Positions 29,354 through 38,900 of a stretch of 61,896 bases of DNA are shown here, one piece after another. Each line of letters starts with the position of its first letter. Positions within the stretch are counted from its first letter, which is position 1. The DNA lies in the NCBI RefSeq assembly GCF_011049865.1, contig NZ_DRGY01000088.1, positions 1 through 61,896 of the forward strand, in the 5' to 3' direction. The notes under the pieces are model-generated. The model saw only the letters and a list, made by a program, of their open reading frames with translations. It was not told the origin of the DNA and ran no database searches. The position numbers and the translations under genes are program-made. The stretch is from Marinobacter antarcticus (GTDB taxonomy: Bacteria; Pseudomonadota; Gammaproteobacteria; Pseudomonadales; Oleiphilaceae).

Positions 29354-30079
29354 ATGGCCGTTCTCAGAGCGAGTAACCTGGCGAAGAGCTACAAGCAGAA
29401 AAAAGTGGTTATTGATGTCTCGTTGGAGATTCGCAGCGGCGAGATCGTCGGTTTGCTGGGCCCTAACGGCGCTGGCAAAACCACCTGTTTTTACATGATT
29501 GTGGGGTTGGTGAACGCCGACAACGGCCGCATAACCATCGACAGCCAGGATATTACGCCACTGCCCATGCACGGTCGGGCCCGCAAAGGCATCGGCTATC
29601 TGCCGCAAGAGGCTTCGGTGTTCCGCAAGCTTTCAGTGCGGGATAACATCATGGCCATTCTGGAAACCCGTAAGAGCCTGAGCCGCGCTGAACGCCTGAC
29701 CAAGCTTGAACACCTGCTGGAAGAATTTCACATTACGCACATCCGCGACAGCCTCGGCATGGCGCTTTCAGGCGGCGAACGGCGCCGGGTGGAAATTGCC
29801 CGCGCTCTGGCTATGGAACCTGCCTTCATCTTGCTGGACGAGCCGTTTGCGGGCGTAGATCCGATCTCCGTCAGCGATATCAAACAGATCATTCGCCACC
29901 TCCGGGACAAGGGCATCGGCGTTTTGATTACCGATCACAACGTGCGCGAAACACTGGATATCTGTGAGAACGCTTACATCGTGTCCGGTGGCCATATTAT
30001 CGCCTCCGGAAACTCCGAAACCATTCTTGCCAATCAACAGGTCAAAGAAGTGTATCTTGGCAACGAATTCCGCCTGTAG
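29354..30079 (+). CDS. lptB: LPS export ABC transporter ATPase LptB
   Basis: A 241-residue ATPase that powers lipopolysaccharide extraction by LptB2FG. Walker [10 protein letters not shown], the Q-loop with [14 protein letters not shown], signature [16 protein letters not shown], Walker [14 protein letters not shown] and the switch His in [11 protein letters not shown] are intact, with the LptB-typical ending [10 protein letters not shown]. lptF and lptG are elsewhere. The gene is followed by a 161-bp gap before rpoN. Confidence 0.97.
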   Translation: MAVLRASNLAKSYKQKKVVIDVSLEIRSGEIVGLLGPNGAGKTTCFYMIVGLVNADNGRITIDSQDITPLPMHGRARKGIGYLPQEASVFRKLSVRDNIMAILETRKSLSRAERLTKLEHLLEEFHITHIRDSLGMALSGGERRRVEIARALAMEPAFILLDEPFAGVDPISVSDIKQIIRHLRDKGIGVLITDHNVRETLDICENAYIVSGGHIIASGNSETILANQQVKEVYLGNEFRL

Positions 30080-30240
30080 CTTCTGTTTCCACCCGTTCGA
30101 TTGTTTTGCTGACCCGGAGCAAGTAAACTCGGCAGAGAACTTGCTAGGGTATTCTTAATTGGCGGCAAGTAACTGCCATACATAGATTTTTTAACCGACG
30201 CAAGAAATTCAAAACGGGTATAAGTGACGGATCCTGAGCG

Positions 30241-31776
30241 ATGGTTATGAAAGCCTCATTACAATTAAAGCTGGGTCAGAGCCTGACCATGACGCCCCAG
30301 CTGCAACAGGCTATCAGGCTTCTGCAGTTATCAACGCTCGACCTTCAGCAGGAAATCCAGCAGGCTCTGGAATCCAATCCCCTGCTGGAAACGTCGGAGG
30401 ATGACGACCAGGCTGAAACACCGTCCCCGGACGCCGATCACAATCACGACAACGCCTCCGACGAAAAATCTCCTGACGCGACGGCCGACGCCGCCAGCAC
30501 CGATTGGGATGAAAGCGAGAGCGCGCCAGACTGGCAATCTGAAAACGAAATTCCCGATACGTTGCCAGATGACCTTCCAGTGGACACCGCCTGGGAAGAT
30601 GTATACCAGTCTGCCCCGGCCACGTCAGCGCGGAATGACGACGATAACGACTATGATTTCGAAACCCGGAACTCGCCGACCGAAACCCTCCGGGATCATC
30701 TTGAATGGCAGCTCAACCTTACACCGCTAAACGAGCGGGATCAGGCCATTGCACATGCGCTGATGGATGCAGTGGATGAACGGGGCTATCTCACCAGCGC
30801 CATTGAAGATATATATGCAGGCCTGGCGGACGAAGCGGACGAAGACCCGCTTGAGCTGGATGAAGTGGCTGCCGTATTACGCCGGCTGCAGTACTTTGAC
30901 CCCCCGGGGGTGTTTGCCCGAGACCTTCAGGACTGCCTTCTGATCCAGCTCAACCAGTTGCCACCGGAAACCCCCTGGCTGGCCCAGGCACGATTGGTGA
31001 TCACCCATTACATCAACCTGCTGGGCAATCGCGATTATGCCCAGCTGCTTCGCCGCAGCCGCCTGAAAGAAGACCAACTGCGCGATGTGCTTGCACTGAT
31101 CACCGGCCTCAACCCCCGGCCGGGCGACATCATCGACCGCACCGAGCCCGACTACGTTATACCCGATGTCATCGTACGCAAACACAATGATCGCTGGCGT
31201 GTGGAGCTGAATCCGGAAATTGCACCACGCATCCGCGTCAATGCCAGCTATGCTTCATTGATAAAGCGAGCCGATAGCAGCGCGGACAACACCTATCTTC
31301 GCGACCAACTTCAGGAAGCAAAGTGGTTCATAAAGAGTTTGCAAAGCCGGAACGAAACATTGCTGAAGGTTGCCACTCGCATTGTTGAGTATCAGCAGGG
31401 TTTTCTGGACCATGGGGACGAAGCCATGAAGCCGCTGATCCTCTCGGATATTGCTCAGCTTGTGGAGATGCACGAATCCACCATTTCCCGCGTCACCACC
31501 CAGAAATACATGCACACCCCCCGGGGCATCTTTGAATTGAAGTACTTTTTCTCCAGCCACGTCAGCACCGACGAGGGCGGCGAATGCTCCTCCACCGCGA
31601 TACGCGCCATGATCAAAAAGCTGATTGCAGCCGAAACACCGAAAAAGCCGTTGAGTGACAGCAAGATTGCGGCCATGCTTGGGGAACAGGGAATCAACGT
31701 GGCACGGCGCACAGTTGCGAAATATCGAGAGGCGATGCACATCCCGCCTTCCAACGAGCGCAAGCGTCTGGTTTAA
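30241..31776 (+). CDS. rpoN: RNA polymerase sigma-54 factor
   Basis: Sigma-54, 511 residues. Region I is Gln/Leu-rich ([20 protein letters not shown], motif [14 protein letters not shown]) and contacts bacterial enhancer-binding ATPases. Region II (about 50-130) is strongly acidic. Region III has the core-binding part and the C-terminal RpoN box [10 protein letters not shown] that reads the -24 element. The start may be ATG 30241 or ATG 30247. It has the conserved neighbourhood lptB-rpoN-hpf-ptsN-rapZ-ptsO, which ties nitrogen PTS regulation to sigma-54 in many proteobacteria. Confidence 0.97.
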   Translation: MVMKASLQLKLGQSLTMTPQLQQAIRLLQLSTLDLQQEIQQALESNPLLETSEDDDQAETPSPDADHNHDNASDEKSPDATADAASTDWDESESAPDWQSENEIPDTLPDDLPVDTAWEDVYQSAPATSARNDDDNDYDFETRNSPTETLRDHLEWQLNLTPLNERDQAIAHALMDAVDERGYLTSAIEDIYAGLADEADEDPLELDEVAAVLRRLQYFDPPGVFARDLQDCLLIQLNQLPPETPWLAQARLVITHYINLLGNRDYAQLLRRSRLKEDQLRDVLALITGLNPRPGDIIDRTEPDYVIPDVIVRKHNDRWRVELNPEIAPRIRVNASYASLIKRADSSADNTYLRDQLQEAKWFIKSLQSRNETLLKVATRIVEYQQGFLDHGDEAMKPLILSDIAQLVEMHESTISRVTTQKYMHTPRGIFELKYFFSSHVSTDEGGECSSTAIRAMIKKLIAAETPKKPLSDSKIAAMLGEQGINVARRTVAKYREAMHIPPSNERKRLV

Positions 31777-31880
31777 ACCGCACAATACCGGCGGCGCATA
31801 CAGATTTTGCAGGCGCAGCGTCAAGCGCCTGAACACAGGCCGGCTCCCGAAGCCGGAACGGATGACAACAGGAGACGTCT

Positions 31881-32189
31881 ATGCAACTCAATATTTCAGG
31901 CCATCACGTAGAACTGACTCCCGCTCTGAAAGACTACGTATCCGAAAAATTTGAACGCCTGGAGCGGCACTTCGACCACATCAGTAACTGCCAGGTAACA
32001 CTGGAAGTGGATAAGGTTCGTCAGATCGCAGATGCTACGCTCCACGTGGTAGGCGGTGAGATTCACGCAAAGGCGGAAAACGAAGACATGTACGCAGCGA
32101 TCGACGGGCTCGTCGACAAGCTTGATAGACAGATCCTTAAACATAAAGAAAAGAGTGTGGACAGGATGCAGGGAAACGCCGCCCGCTAG
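31881..32189 (+). CDS. hpf: Ribosome hibernation promoting factor
   Basis: A 102-residue short HPF of the YfiA/HPF family (LNISGHHVELTPALKDYVSEKFERLERHF, key motif GHHVELTPALKDYV; IHAKAENEDMYAAIDGLVDKLDRQ, motif EDMYAAIDGLVDKL). It binds the 30S decoding region and, with RMF, dimerises ribosomes into the inactive 100S form in stationary phase. It is 104 bp after rpoN and is separated from ptsN by a strong terminator. Confidence 0.95.
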   Translation: MQLNISGHHVELTPALKDYVSEKFERLERHFDHISNCQVTLEVDKVRQIADATLHVVGGEIHAKAENEDMYAAIDGLVDKLDRQILKHKEKSVDRMQGNAAR

Positions 32190-32220
32190 GCGATTGTTTT
32201 CATGCATGTCATCTTATCAG

Positions 32221-32253
32221 GCTGTGACACGGCGACCGTGTCGCAGCTTTTTT
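32221..32253 (+). terminator. Rho-independent terminator between hpf and ptsN
   Basis: GCTGTGACACGG / CCGTGTCGCAGC forms a 12-bp stem (one mismatch) with a CGA loop and is followed by TTTTTTAAC. It ends 20 bases before the ptsN start, so ptsN must be expressed by read-through or from a promoter close by. Confidence 0.88.
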
Positions 32254-32273
32254 AACGGAAGCGCGGTCGATTC

Positions 32274-32744
32274 ATGAGCGACACACCCCTGACAATAGAC
32301 AACATTCTTGCACCGGAACTGACCCTGTGTAAGGTACCCGCGTCGAGTAAAAAGCGGGTTCTGGAGTTCATTGCCGAGCAAATCCTTCAGCGCAATGATG
32401 CACTCAACGAGAGCCAGGTCTTCAACAATCTGATCGCTCGTGAGCGGCTGGGCAGCACCGGAATTGGCCAGGGAATCGCCATCCCCCACTGTCGCCTTGA
32501 AGGGCTTGAGCATGTGATCGGCGTTTTGATGACGCTGGAGGAAGCCGTCGAGTTTGATGCAATCGACAATCAGCCCGTGGACCTTGTGTTTGCACTTGTT
32601 GTGCCCAAGGAAGCCACCAGTGAGCATCTTGAGCTGCTGAGCCAGCTCGCCGAGAAATTCAACGAGCGTACTTTTTGCGACCGCCTAAGGCAGTGCGACG
32701 ATGCCGCTACGCTTTACCAAAGCATGACCGCCGCAAGCGGCTGA
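32274..32744 (+). CDS. ptsN: PTS IIA-like nitrogen-regulatory protein PtsN
   Basis: EIIA-Ntr, 156 residues. The phospho-accepting histidine is His72 in GIGQGIAIPHCRLEG. The PTS_EIIA_2 fold runs the whole length; DNQPVDLVFALVVPKEATSEHLELLSQLA (motif VFALVVPKEATSEHL) is typical. It takes phosphate from NPr (ptsO, downstream) and controls potassium, nitrogen and envelope functions by binding partners in its unphosphorylated state. ptsP is not in the window. Confidence 0.95.
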   Translation: MSDTPLTIDNILAPELTLCKVPASSKKRVLEFIAEQILQRNDALNESQVFNNLIARERLGSTGIGQGIAIPHCRLEGLEHVIGVLMTLEEAVEFDAIDNQPVDLVFALVVPKEATSEHLELLSQLAEKFNERTFCDRLRQCDDAATLYQSMTAASG

Positions 32745-32773
32745 TATCCACTCTGGCAACAGGCTGTTTCACC

Positions 32774-33658
32774 ATGAAGCTTATCATCGTCAGTGGCCGG
32801 TCGGGCTCCGGCAAGAGTACGGCTCTTCACGTACTGGAAGATCTGGGTTACTACTGTATTGATAACCTGCCGATCGGGCTGCTGTTTCCCCTCACCCGGG
32901 AAGCCGCCAATCAGAGCGCGCCAGGGCGACTCGACAAGATGGCGGTCAGCATTGATGCGCGCAATCTTTCCGGTGAGCTGGCCAATTTTGAAGAGATTTA
33001 CCGTAAGCTCCGCAGAGACGATATTCAGGTCGAAGTTATCTTTCTCGACGCGGATGAGCAGTCCCTGCTACAACGGTTTCACGCCACCCGCCGCAAGCAC
33101 CCTCTGAGCGATGACAAAACATCGTTGAGAGAAGCCATCAGCAGCGAAAAAAAACTGCTTGAGCCCCTCTCCAAACTTTCGGACCTTTACATCAACACCG
33201 CGGGCATGTCGATGTACGAACTTCGGGATTTGGTGAAGCAGCGGGTAGCCGGTCGCAAAGATCAGGAACTGGCCCTGCTTTTCCAATCTTTCGGATTCAA
33301 ACACGGCGTGCCACTGGATTCTGATTACGTGTTTGATGTGCGCTGCCTGCCCAACCCCTACTGGGATACCAGCCTGCGCAAATTTACCGGCCTTGATCAG
33401 CCCGTGATCGACTTCCTCGAAAACGAGCCCGCAAGCCGGAAAATGGTGAACGATCTTATTGCGTTCCTCGAAAACTGGATTCCTTCTTTTGCCGACAGCA
33501 ACCGCAGCTACATGACCATTTCCATCGGCTGCACGGGCGGCCAGCACCGCTCCGTTTATGTGTGCGAGCAGCTGGTACGGCACTTCCGGGAAAGCAACAG
33601 CAACGCACAAGTGCGGCACACTGAGTTGCCGCATCTGCAGACCAGGAAAGAGGTCTGA
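32774..33658 (+). CDS. rapZ: RNase adapter protein RapZ
   Basis: A 294-residue P-loop protein starting at ATG 32774 (MKLIIVSGRSGSGKSTALHVLEDLG, motif SGRSGSGKST). An upstream in-frame ATG at 32675 lies inside ptsN and is rejected. The C-terminal domain shows RHTELPHL and SIGCTGGQHRSVYVCE, the sugar-phosphate sensing part that binds glucosamine-6-phosphate in E. coli RapZ and directs RNase E to the small RNA GlmZ. Whether a GlmZ-like RNA exists here is unknown. Confidence 0.95.
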   Translation: MKLIIVSGRSGSGKSTALHVLEDLGYYCIDNLPIGLLFPLTREAANQSAPGRLDKMAVSIDARNLSGELANFEEIYRKLRRDDIQVEVIFLDADEQSLLQRFHATRRKHPLSDDKTSLREAISSEKKLLEPLSKLSDLYINTAGMSMYELRDLVKQRVAGRKDQELALLFQSFGFKHGVPLDSDYVFDVRCLPNPYWDTSLRKFTGLDQPVIDFLENEPASRKMVNDLIAFLENWIPSFADSNRSYMTISIGCTGGQHRSVYVCEQLVRHFRESNSNAQVRHTELPHLQTRKEV

Positions 33659-33664
33659 CCCAGC

Positions 33665-33934
33665 GTGATACGCCAGCACATTATTATTGTTAATAAACTT
33701 GGCCTGCATGCCCGGGCGACGGCCAAACTGGTTGCCACCGCATCTGCGTTCTCCTGCACTGTGAGAGTGTGCGGCAAGGGCCGGGAAGTAGACGCCAAGA
33801 ACATCATGCAGGTTATGATGCTCGCCGCCAGCAAAGGCACAGAGGTCGAGCTTGTGGCAGATGGCCCGGGCGAGCAAGAGGCCGTGGATGCCTTGGCTGC
33901 GTTGATCAACGACTATTTCGGGGAAGGCGAATAG
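33665..33934 (+). CDS. ptsO: Nitrogen-related phosphocarrier protein NPr (HPr family)
   Basis: An 89-residue HPr homologue with GTG start at 33665. The phosphorylated histidine is His15 in NKLGLHARATAKLV. The position matching regulatory Ser46 of HPr is Asn46 (AKNIMQVMML), so HPr kinase-type regulation is unlikely. It passes phosphate from EI-Ntr to PtsN. The gene lies six bases after rapZ, ending the rpoN-linked cluster. Confidence 0.94.
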   Translation: MIRQHIIIVNKLGLHARATAKLVATASAFSCTVRVCGKGREVDAKNIMQVMMLAASKGTEVELVADGPGEQEAVDALAALINDYFGEGE

Positions 33935-34014
33935 ATCGCTTTCTTTCACATCACCTCTTTATAATTCCCGGCATTTTCCCGCAACTCTTTCTCACGTGCA
34001 CTCGCTAACTCCGT

Positions 34015-34020
34015 TATAAT
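34015..34020 (+). promoter_or_regulatory. Candidate -10 box for mgtE
   Basis: A consensus TATAAT about 29 bp before the mgtE start. No good -35 box is seen at 16-18 bp upstream. No M-box riboswitch structure was recognised in the 114-bp gap after ptsO. Confidence 0.35.
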
Positions 34021-34048
34021 GCAGGCGTTTTCTGACTGCAGGTGATCC

Positions 34049-35410
34049 ATGTCCGACAATCCGGAAAAAAGCCAGGCCCATCAACGCTTACGCTCACTGA
34101 ACGAAGCTCTGGACAGTGGTGCCTTGAAACAGGTCGCCCGCATCCTGAACGGCGGCCTGAGCCCCAGCGATATCGCTCACCTGCTCGAATCTTCGCCGCC
34201 GCGTCAGCGTGCCCTGCTGTGGAATCTGGTCGACAAACAGTTGGAAGGCGAGGTTCTCCAGTACCTTAATGAAGACATTCGTGCCGAATACCTGAGCCGG
34301 CTGAACGCCCAGGAACTGGCCGACATCATTGAGGACTTCGAGTCCGACGATCTCGCCGACCTTCTGCAACAATTGCCGGACACGGTGATCCAGGAAGTTC
34401 TGGACACCATGGATGAGCAGGACCGGCGGCGGGTTGAAGAAGTGCTTTCCTATCCGGAAGACACAGCCGGCGGCTTGATGAACACGGACACCATCACCGT
34501 GCGCCCGGATCTCAGCATTGATGTGGTCTTGCGCTACCTGCGCCGGCACAGGGCGCTACCGCCCATGACAGACAGCCTGATTGTGGTTAACCGGCGCGAC
34601 GAATTTATCGGCATGCTGCCCATTACCAAAATGCTGGTATCCAACCAGTCCGCTACTGTGCGGGAAGTGATGGATACGGATATCGAGCCCATACCCGTCA
34701 CCCTCTCAGACACCAAAGTGGCCAACCTGTTTGAACGCTACGACCTGATTTCCGCGCCCGTTGTGAACACCGAGGGTCGCCTGCTGGGCCGGATCACCAT
34801 CGATGACGTGGTGGATGTTATCCGCGAAGACGCGGACCACTCGCTGATGAGTATGGCCGGCCTTGATGACGACGAAGACACCTTTGCGCCAGTCTGGAAA
34901 ACCACCCGGCGCAGGGCCGTATGGTTGGGTGTTAACCTGCTAACCGCTTTTATCGCGTCTGGCGTGATCGGTCTGTTCGAGGGCACCATCGAAAAGGTTG
35001 TTGCCCTTGCGATACTGATGCCCATCGTCGCCAGCATGGGCGGCATTGCTGGTAGCCAAACCCTGACTCTGGTGATCAGGGGCATGGCCGTGGGGCAGAT
35101 CAGTGGCGCCAACGTGGGGTGGTTGCTAAACCGGGAATTTCTTTCCGGCATTCTTAACGGCATTCTCTGGGCGGCGTTAGTGGCCGCAGCCGCCATGGCC
35201 TGGTTTCAGGACGTAACGATCGGTGCGATCATTGCCGCCGCGCTGATTATCAACCTGGTCGCGGCCGCGCTGGTAGGCACGGTACTGCCGCTGTTCCTGA
35301 AATCCCGCAACATCGACCCGGCACTGGCGGGTGGCGTTATACTGACAACCGTGACGGATGTGGTTGGCTTCACATCCTTTCTTGGCCTCGCGACCATTTT
35401 TTACGCCTGA
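34049..35410 (+). CDS. mgtE: Magnesium transporter MgtE
   Basis: A 453-residue homodimeric Mg2+ channel of the inner membrane. The N domain is a helical superhelix (LNAQELADIIEDFESDDLADLLQQLP, motif DIIEDFESDDLADLL), two CBS domains lie at about 140-265 (VREVMDTDIEPI; DLISAPVVNTEGRLLGRITIDDVVDVI), and five transmembrane helices follow from about 290, with the MgtE_N signature SMGGIAGSQTLTLVIRGMA and the pore region. Mg2+ binding at the cytosolic domains closes the channel in known members. Confidence 0.96.
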   Translation: MSDNPEKSQAHQRLRSLNEALDSGALKQVARILNGGLSPSDIAHLLESSPPRQRALLWNLVDKQLEGEVLQYLNEDIRAEYLSRLNAQELADIIEDFESDDLADLLQQLPDTVIQEVLDTMDEQDRRRVEEVLSYPEDTAGGLMNTDTITVRPDLSIDVVLRYLRRHRALPPMTDSLIVVNRRDEFIGMLPITKMLVSNQSATVREVMDTDIEPIPVTLSDTKVANLFERYDLISAPVVNTEGRLLGRITIDDVVDVIREDADHSLMSMAGLDDDEDTFAPVWKTTRRRAVWLGVNLLTAFIASGVIGLFEGTIEKVVALAILMPIVASMGGIAGSQTLTLVIRGMAVGQISGANVGWLLNREFLSGILNGILWAALVAAAAMAWFQDVTIGAIIAAALIINLVAAALVGTVLPLFLKSRNIDPALAGGVILTTVTDVVGFTSFLGLATIFYA

Positions 35411-35448
35411 ACCTTTTTGGGCGTAAACCGATAAATCTGGAAGGAACA

Positions 35449-35973
35449 ATGATCGACAGCAACGAAGACGACATTCCGCAATATTCCGGCCCCAGCAAAT
35501 CCCAGCTCAAACGGGACATGCACGCGCTCCAGAATATCGGCAAGCGCATGACGGAGCTGAGCAATGAGCAGCTTGATACGCTAACCATCAGCGACACTCT
35601 GAGGAACGCTATCGAAGAGTCCCGCCGGATTCGTCAGAACGAGGCCAAACGGCGCCACCTGCAGTACATCGGCAAAATCATCCGGCAAGAAGACGATCCC
35701 GAAGCCGTACAACGGGCCATTGATGCTTTCGATTCGGGTAGCGAAGAACATACCCGTCGTCATCACTTGGCGGAACGCTGGCGTGACCGCATGATTTCAG
35801 ACGGCGATTCGGTAACCGGTGAATTTTTCAACTATTGCCCGGATGCTGACATACAGCATCTGCGTAACCTGGTTCGCAACGCTCGAAGGGATGTGGAAAA
35901 GCAAAAAAATACCGGCCAGATCCGCAAGCTGTTCCGCTACCTGCGAGAGCGAATCGACGAGATAGAAGCCTAG
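35449..35973 (+). CDS. darP: Ribosome biogenesis factor DarP (YjgA)
   Basis: A 174-residue YjgA/DUF615 protein: PSKSQLKRDMHALQNIGKRMTEL (motif SKSQLKRDM), RRHLQYIGKIIRQED and the C-terminal KLFRYLRERIDE. DarP (YjgA) binds late 50S ribosomal precursors and helps form the active peptidyl-transferase centre in E. coli. It is transcribed convergently with yhdP; only eight bases separate the two stop codons, so no terminator fits in between. Confidence 0.93.
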   Translation: MIDSNEDDIPQYSGPSKSQLKRDMHALQNIGKRMTELSNEQLDTLTISDTLRNAIEESRRIRQNEAKRRHLQYIGKIIRQEDDPEAVQRAIDAFDSGSEEHTRRHHLAERWRDRMISDGDSVTGEFFNYCPDADIQHLRNLVRNARRDVEKQKNTGQIRKLFRYLRERIDEIEA

Positions 35974-35981
35974 ACCCGCCG

Positions 35982-38900
35982 CTATTTTCCGGTATCAAAT
36001 ACCTGGCTCAGATTGACCTTGGGCGCATCCCAGGTGCCGGTGACGCTATAGGTGGCGCTGGTCAATTTGCTTAGTGGGTCACCCAACACCTTGTCCAGTA
36101 CAAAAAGCGCGCCTCCGATAGGCGCACTTGCACCCAAAAGCAGCGCGGCCAGTGGCAAATTCTGTGTCAGTGGTAAAACCACCACCAGGCGCATATCAAG
36201 AATCTCCTTCTCCAGGTTCGTGCTTCCGCTGAGCTTGAAAGCGCCGGAGGGCCCTACCACCTGGAGCTCCGGATCCAGGATTAGCAGACCTTCGTCAAGG
36301 CGCGCTTTACCGGAGATGGCATCGAACGCAACACCCCGCTCATAAAGATCTGAGAAATCCAGCTTCAGCCTGCGCCACAGCGTATCGGCGTTGAGCAGGT
36401 TGAAAATACGGAACACTTGCGCGCTGTTGTTGCTTTTCAGAATCACACCGTCATCGAGACGCACTTTGACATTCCCGTTGACATCTGCCAACTCAAACTC
36501 ATCGGGACGCCCCGGCCAGTCGAGCTTCAGCTCAATATTGCTTTGTTTGTTGGAAAGTGGAATCTCCGAATCAAAAAGCCCGCTCAGATCCGCCAGCGCG
36601 CCCCCGTGGACAGTGCCGGAAAACTGACTGGTTTCCTGATTATTGATAACGCTCCAGGTCATATCACCCAGCAATGTAAGAGACTTGAGCCGACCCTCAA
36701 TTCCGATAATGTTGAGCTTTTGGTGATCTGGCCGCAAGTGGAACGACCAGCGCCCGAGGCTGTCTTCATTCAGGCGCAATTCGGATATTGCGATATCCAC
36801 GTCTGGCCAACTCGCCATGTCCATTGCCCGAAACGCTTTCAATTGTTGCTCTATGGTCAATAATTCGGGTGCGTCTTTCGCTGCGGCCTTATCGCGGACC
36901 AGGCGCAATACCTCAAAATCTGCTGTGACGGGCCGATTATCATCAGGAAACACAATCCGGCCAACCGCGCGCTCTGAGCGAGTCGTCAGCACCCACCGAT
37001 CGCCGAGATCGAGAGCCTCAAGATCAATGTTCGTCAGGATTTGATCTCCCAGATACAATTTCCCGAACGTCAGCTCAAGGCCCGTATTTTTCCACAACAA
37101 ATCAAACGTTGCGCGGTTCTCCCACTGACCAACAATGCCCAGACCGCCTTCCGCCTCGGTATCTATTTCCACGCTGAGCGGCGCGGCTTCGGCCGCCTTT
37201 TTTGAAAAAGAGCCAGGCCAGTCAATAGCCAACCCTTCAAGGCTGGAACGAACGGTCACGCGGGGGGGCCTGTTGGCAACTAACTCAAGCTGAGCAGAAT
37301 ATTCAGCACCGCCTGTAAACCCGTACCGACTGCTCTGCGAATCGCCTTCGGTCTCGGCTTCCGGCTTTGGATTCGACGTCGGTAAACCGGCCTGGCGGAG
37401 CACGTCAGGCACCGACAAAGTGCCTGTTTGCTGAATTGTAAGCGACGTCATTCCCGGGGCCTGATCCAAAGAGGACTGGCTGAATGTCACCTGAACCGGC
37501 TCATCCAGAAACGTCGCCTCAAGCGGGCTTGTGGAGAAACCTTTAACCGAATGATACGTCAGAGCGCCGGAGATATCGTCCCAACGCAGACCGGCTTCAG
37601 GGTAACTGATCGAGCCGTTGCTTGTGCGCACATTGGCCTCAACCACGGGCTCTGCGCCATCTTTGAGAGACAAGTGAATCGCCAGGCCAAGTTCGTAATT
37701 GCCTCCGTAATCGAGTTTCGCAGCCTCGACTCCGGCCATGTCTCCGAATGGGCTGTTCTGCATCCAGTAGGCTATGGCATTTGCCGGCACGGGCGCCGAC
37801 ACATCCACGCGAACACGAGCGCTGTCTTTTTCCGGAGTGACCGCCACGGTGCCAGGATTGAGTAACAGGCCCCCGGTTTTTCCCGCCGCCAGTGAAACCA
37901 GAGTATCGCCGTTCTGAATCGCAACACGCCCGCGGGCTTCGGTTACCTCAGGCCACTGGGTATCGTATTGCACGGTGGCATTGTCGAATTCGTACCACAT
38001 GGATGAAACAAACGATCCTGGGGGCACATCATTGCCAATCTGCCCGTGGCCGTAAAAAACGCCGGAGGTGATATCCGCCTTCTTGATGGCTGTGGTTAGC
38101 CATTCATAGAGCCCCGGGTCCACAATCTTTCCAGGAACAAACGCGCCCAGCATAGAAGCGTCGGCATTTTTTACCCCCACGCGAAGCCCAAGGTTGTCTT
38201 CGCCCTGCTGATCCAGTTTCAGATCGAACGCTCCGGTCAGATGGGTGTTTTTGCCATAGGTGATACTTATATCGTCTGCGTATACCCGGGTGATGGGGCC
38301 ATCCAGTTTCCAGGCGACAGTGGCCGCCACTTCCCCAAAGGACCACGCGTCGCTGAACAACTCGGGAAATGCCAACGTAATCGGCTGTTCTGCGGCGCGG
38401 GCCACAACATAGCCTTCGCTCTGGTCAACATAAATAGAGCCGTTCACTCCGCTCACCCCAGGCGCCCCGCCGTAGGCCGCCGTTGCGACATCCCGCAGTT
38501 GGCCCGAGAACTCAAAACGGTTCTCGCCGGCGCCGGGAACACGGAGTCTCACGCGATCAAGAAAGCCCGCCGGGCGATAATGTTCCAGCGCTTCGTCTGC
38601 AACCGCAGGCAGCAGTGGCACCGCGCTTATCAAACGTCTTAACGGGCGTAACGGCAACGCATCGGCGTTGATGGTGATGCCCTCCGGGCCAGGCGACAGC
38701 GTTAAGCTGAATGGCGATACGTCATCACCGTCCCAGGTCCAGGAGAGTTGCTTCAAGTGCCATTCGCCAATGGTTTCCGGGTGACTGCCTGCGTCGTCTG
38801 ACGCTTCCATCACAGCGCGATGACGGCGCCAGCCGAAACGGGCGTTGATATCCTCCAACGGCGCCAGAGACTCTCCGGCAAGACCAAGCTGCAGATAGGG

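Noticed and set aside
33935..34048. Magnesium riboswitch upstream of mgtE
   Set aside because: The 114-bp gap shows no M-box or mgtA-leader-like conserved segments, only a -10 box.
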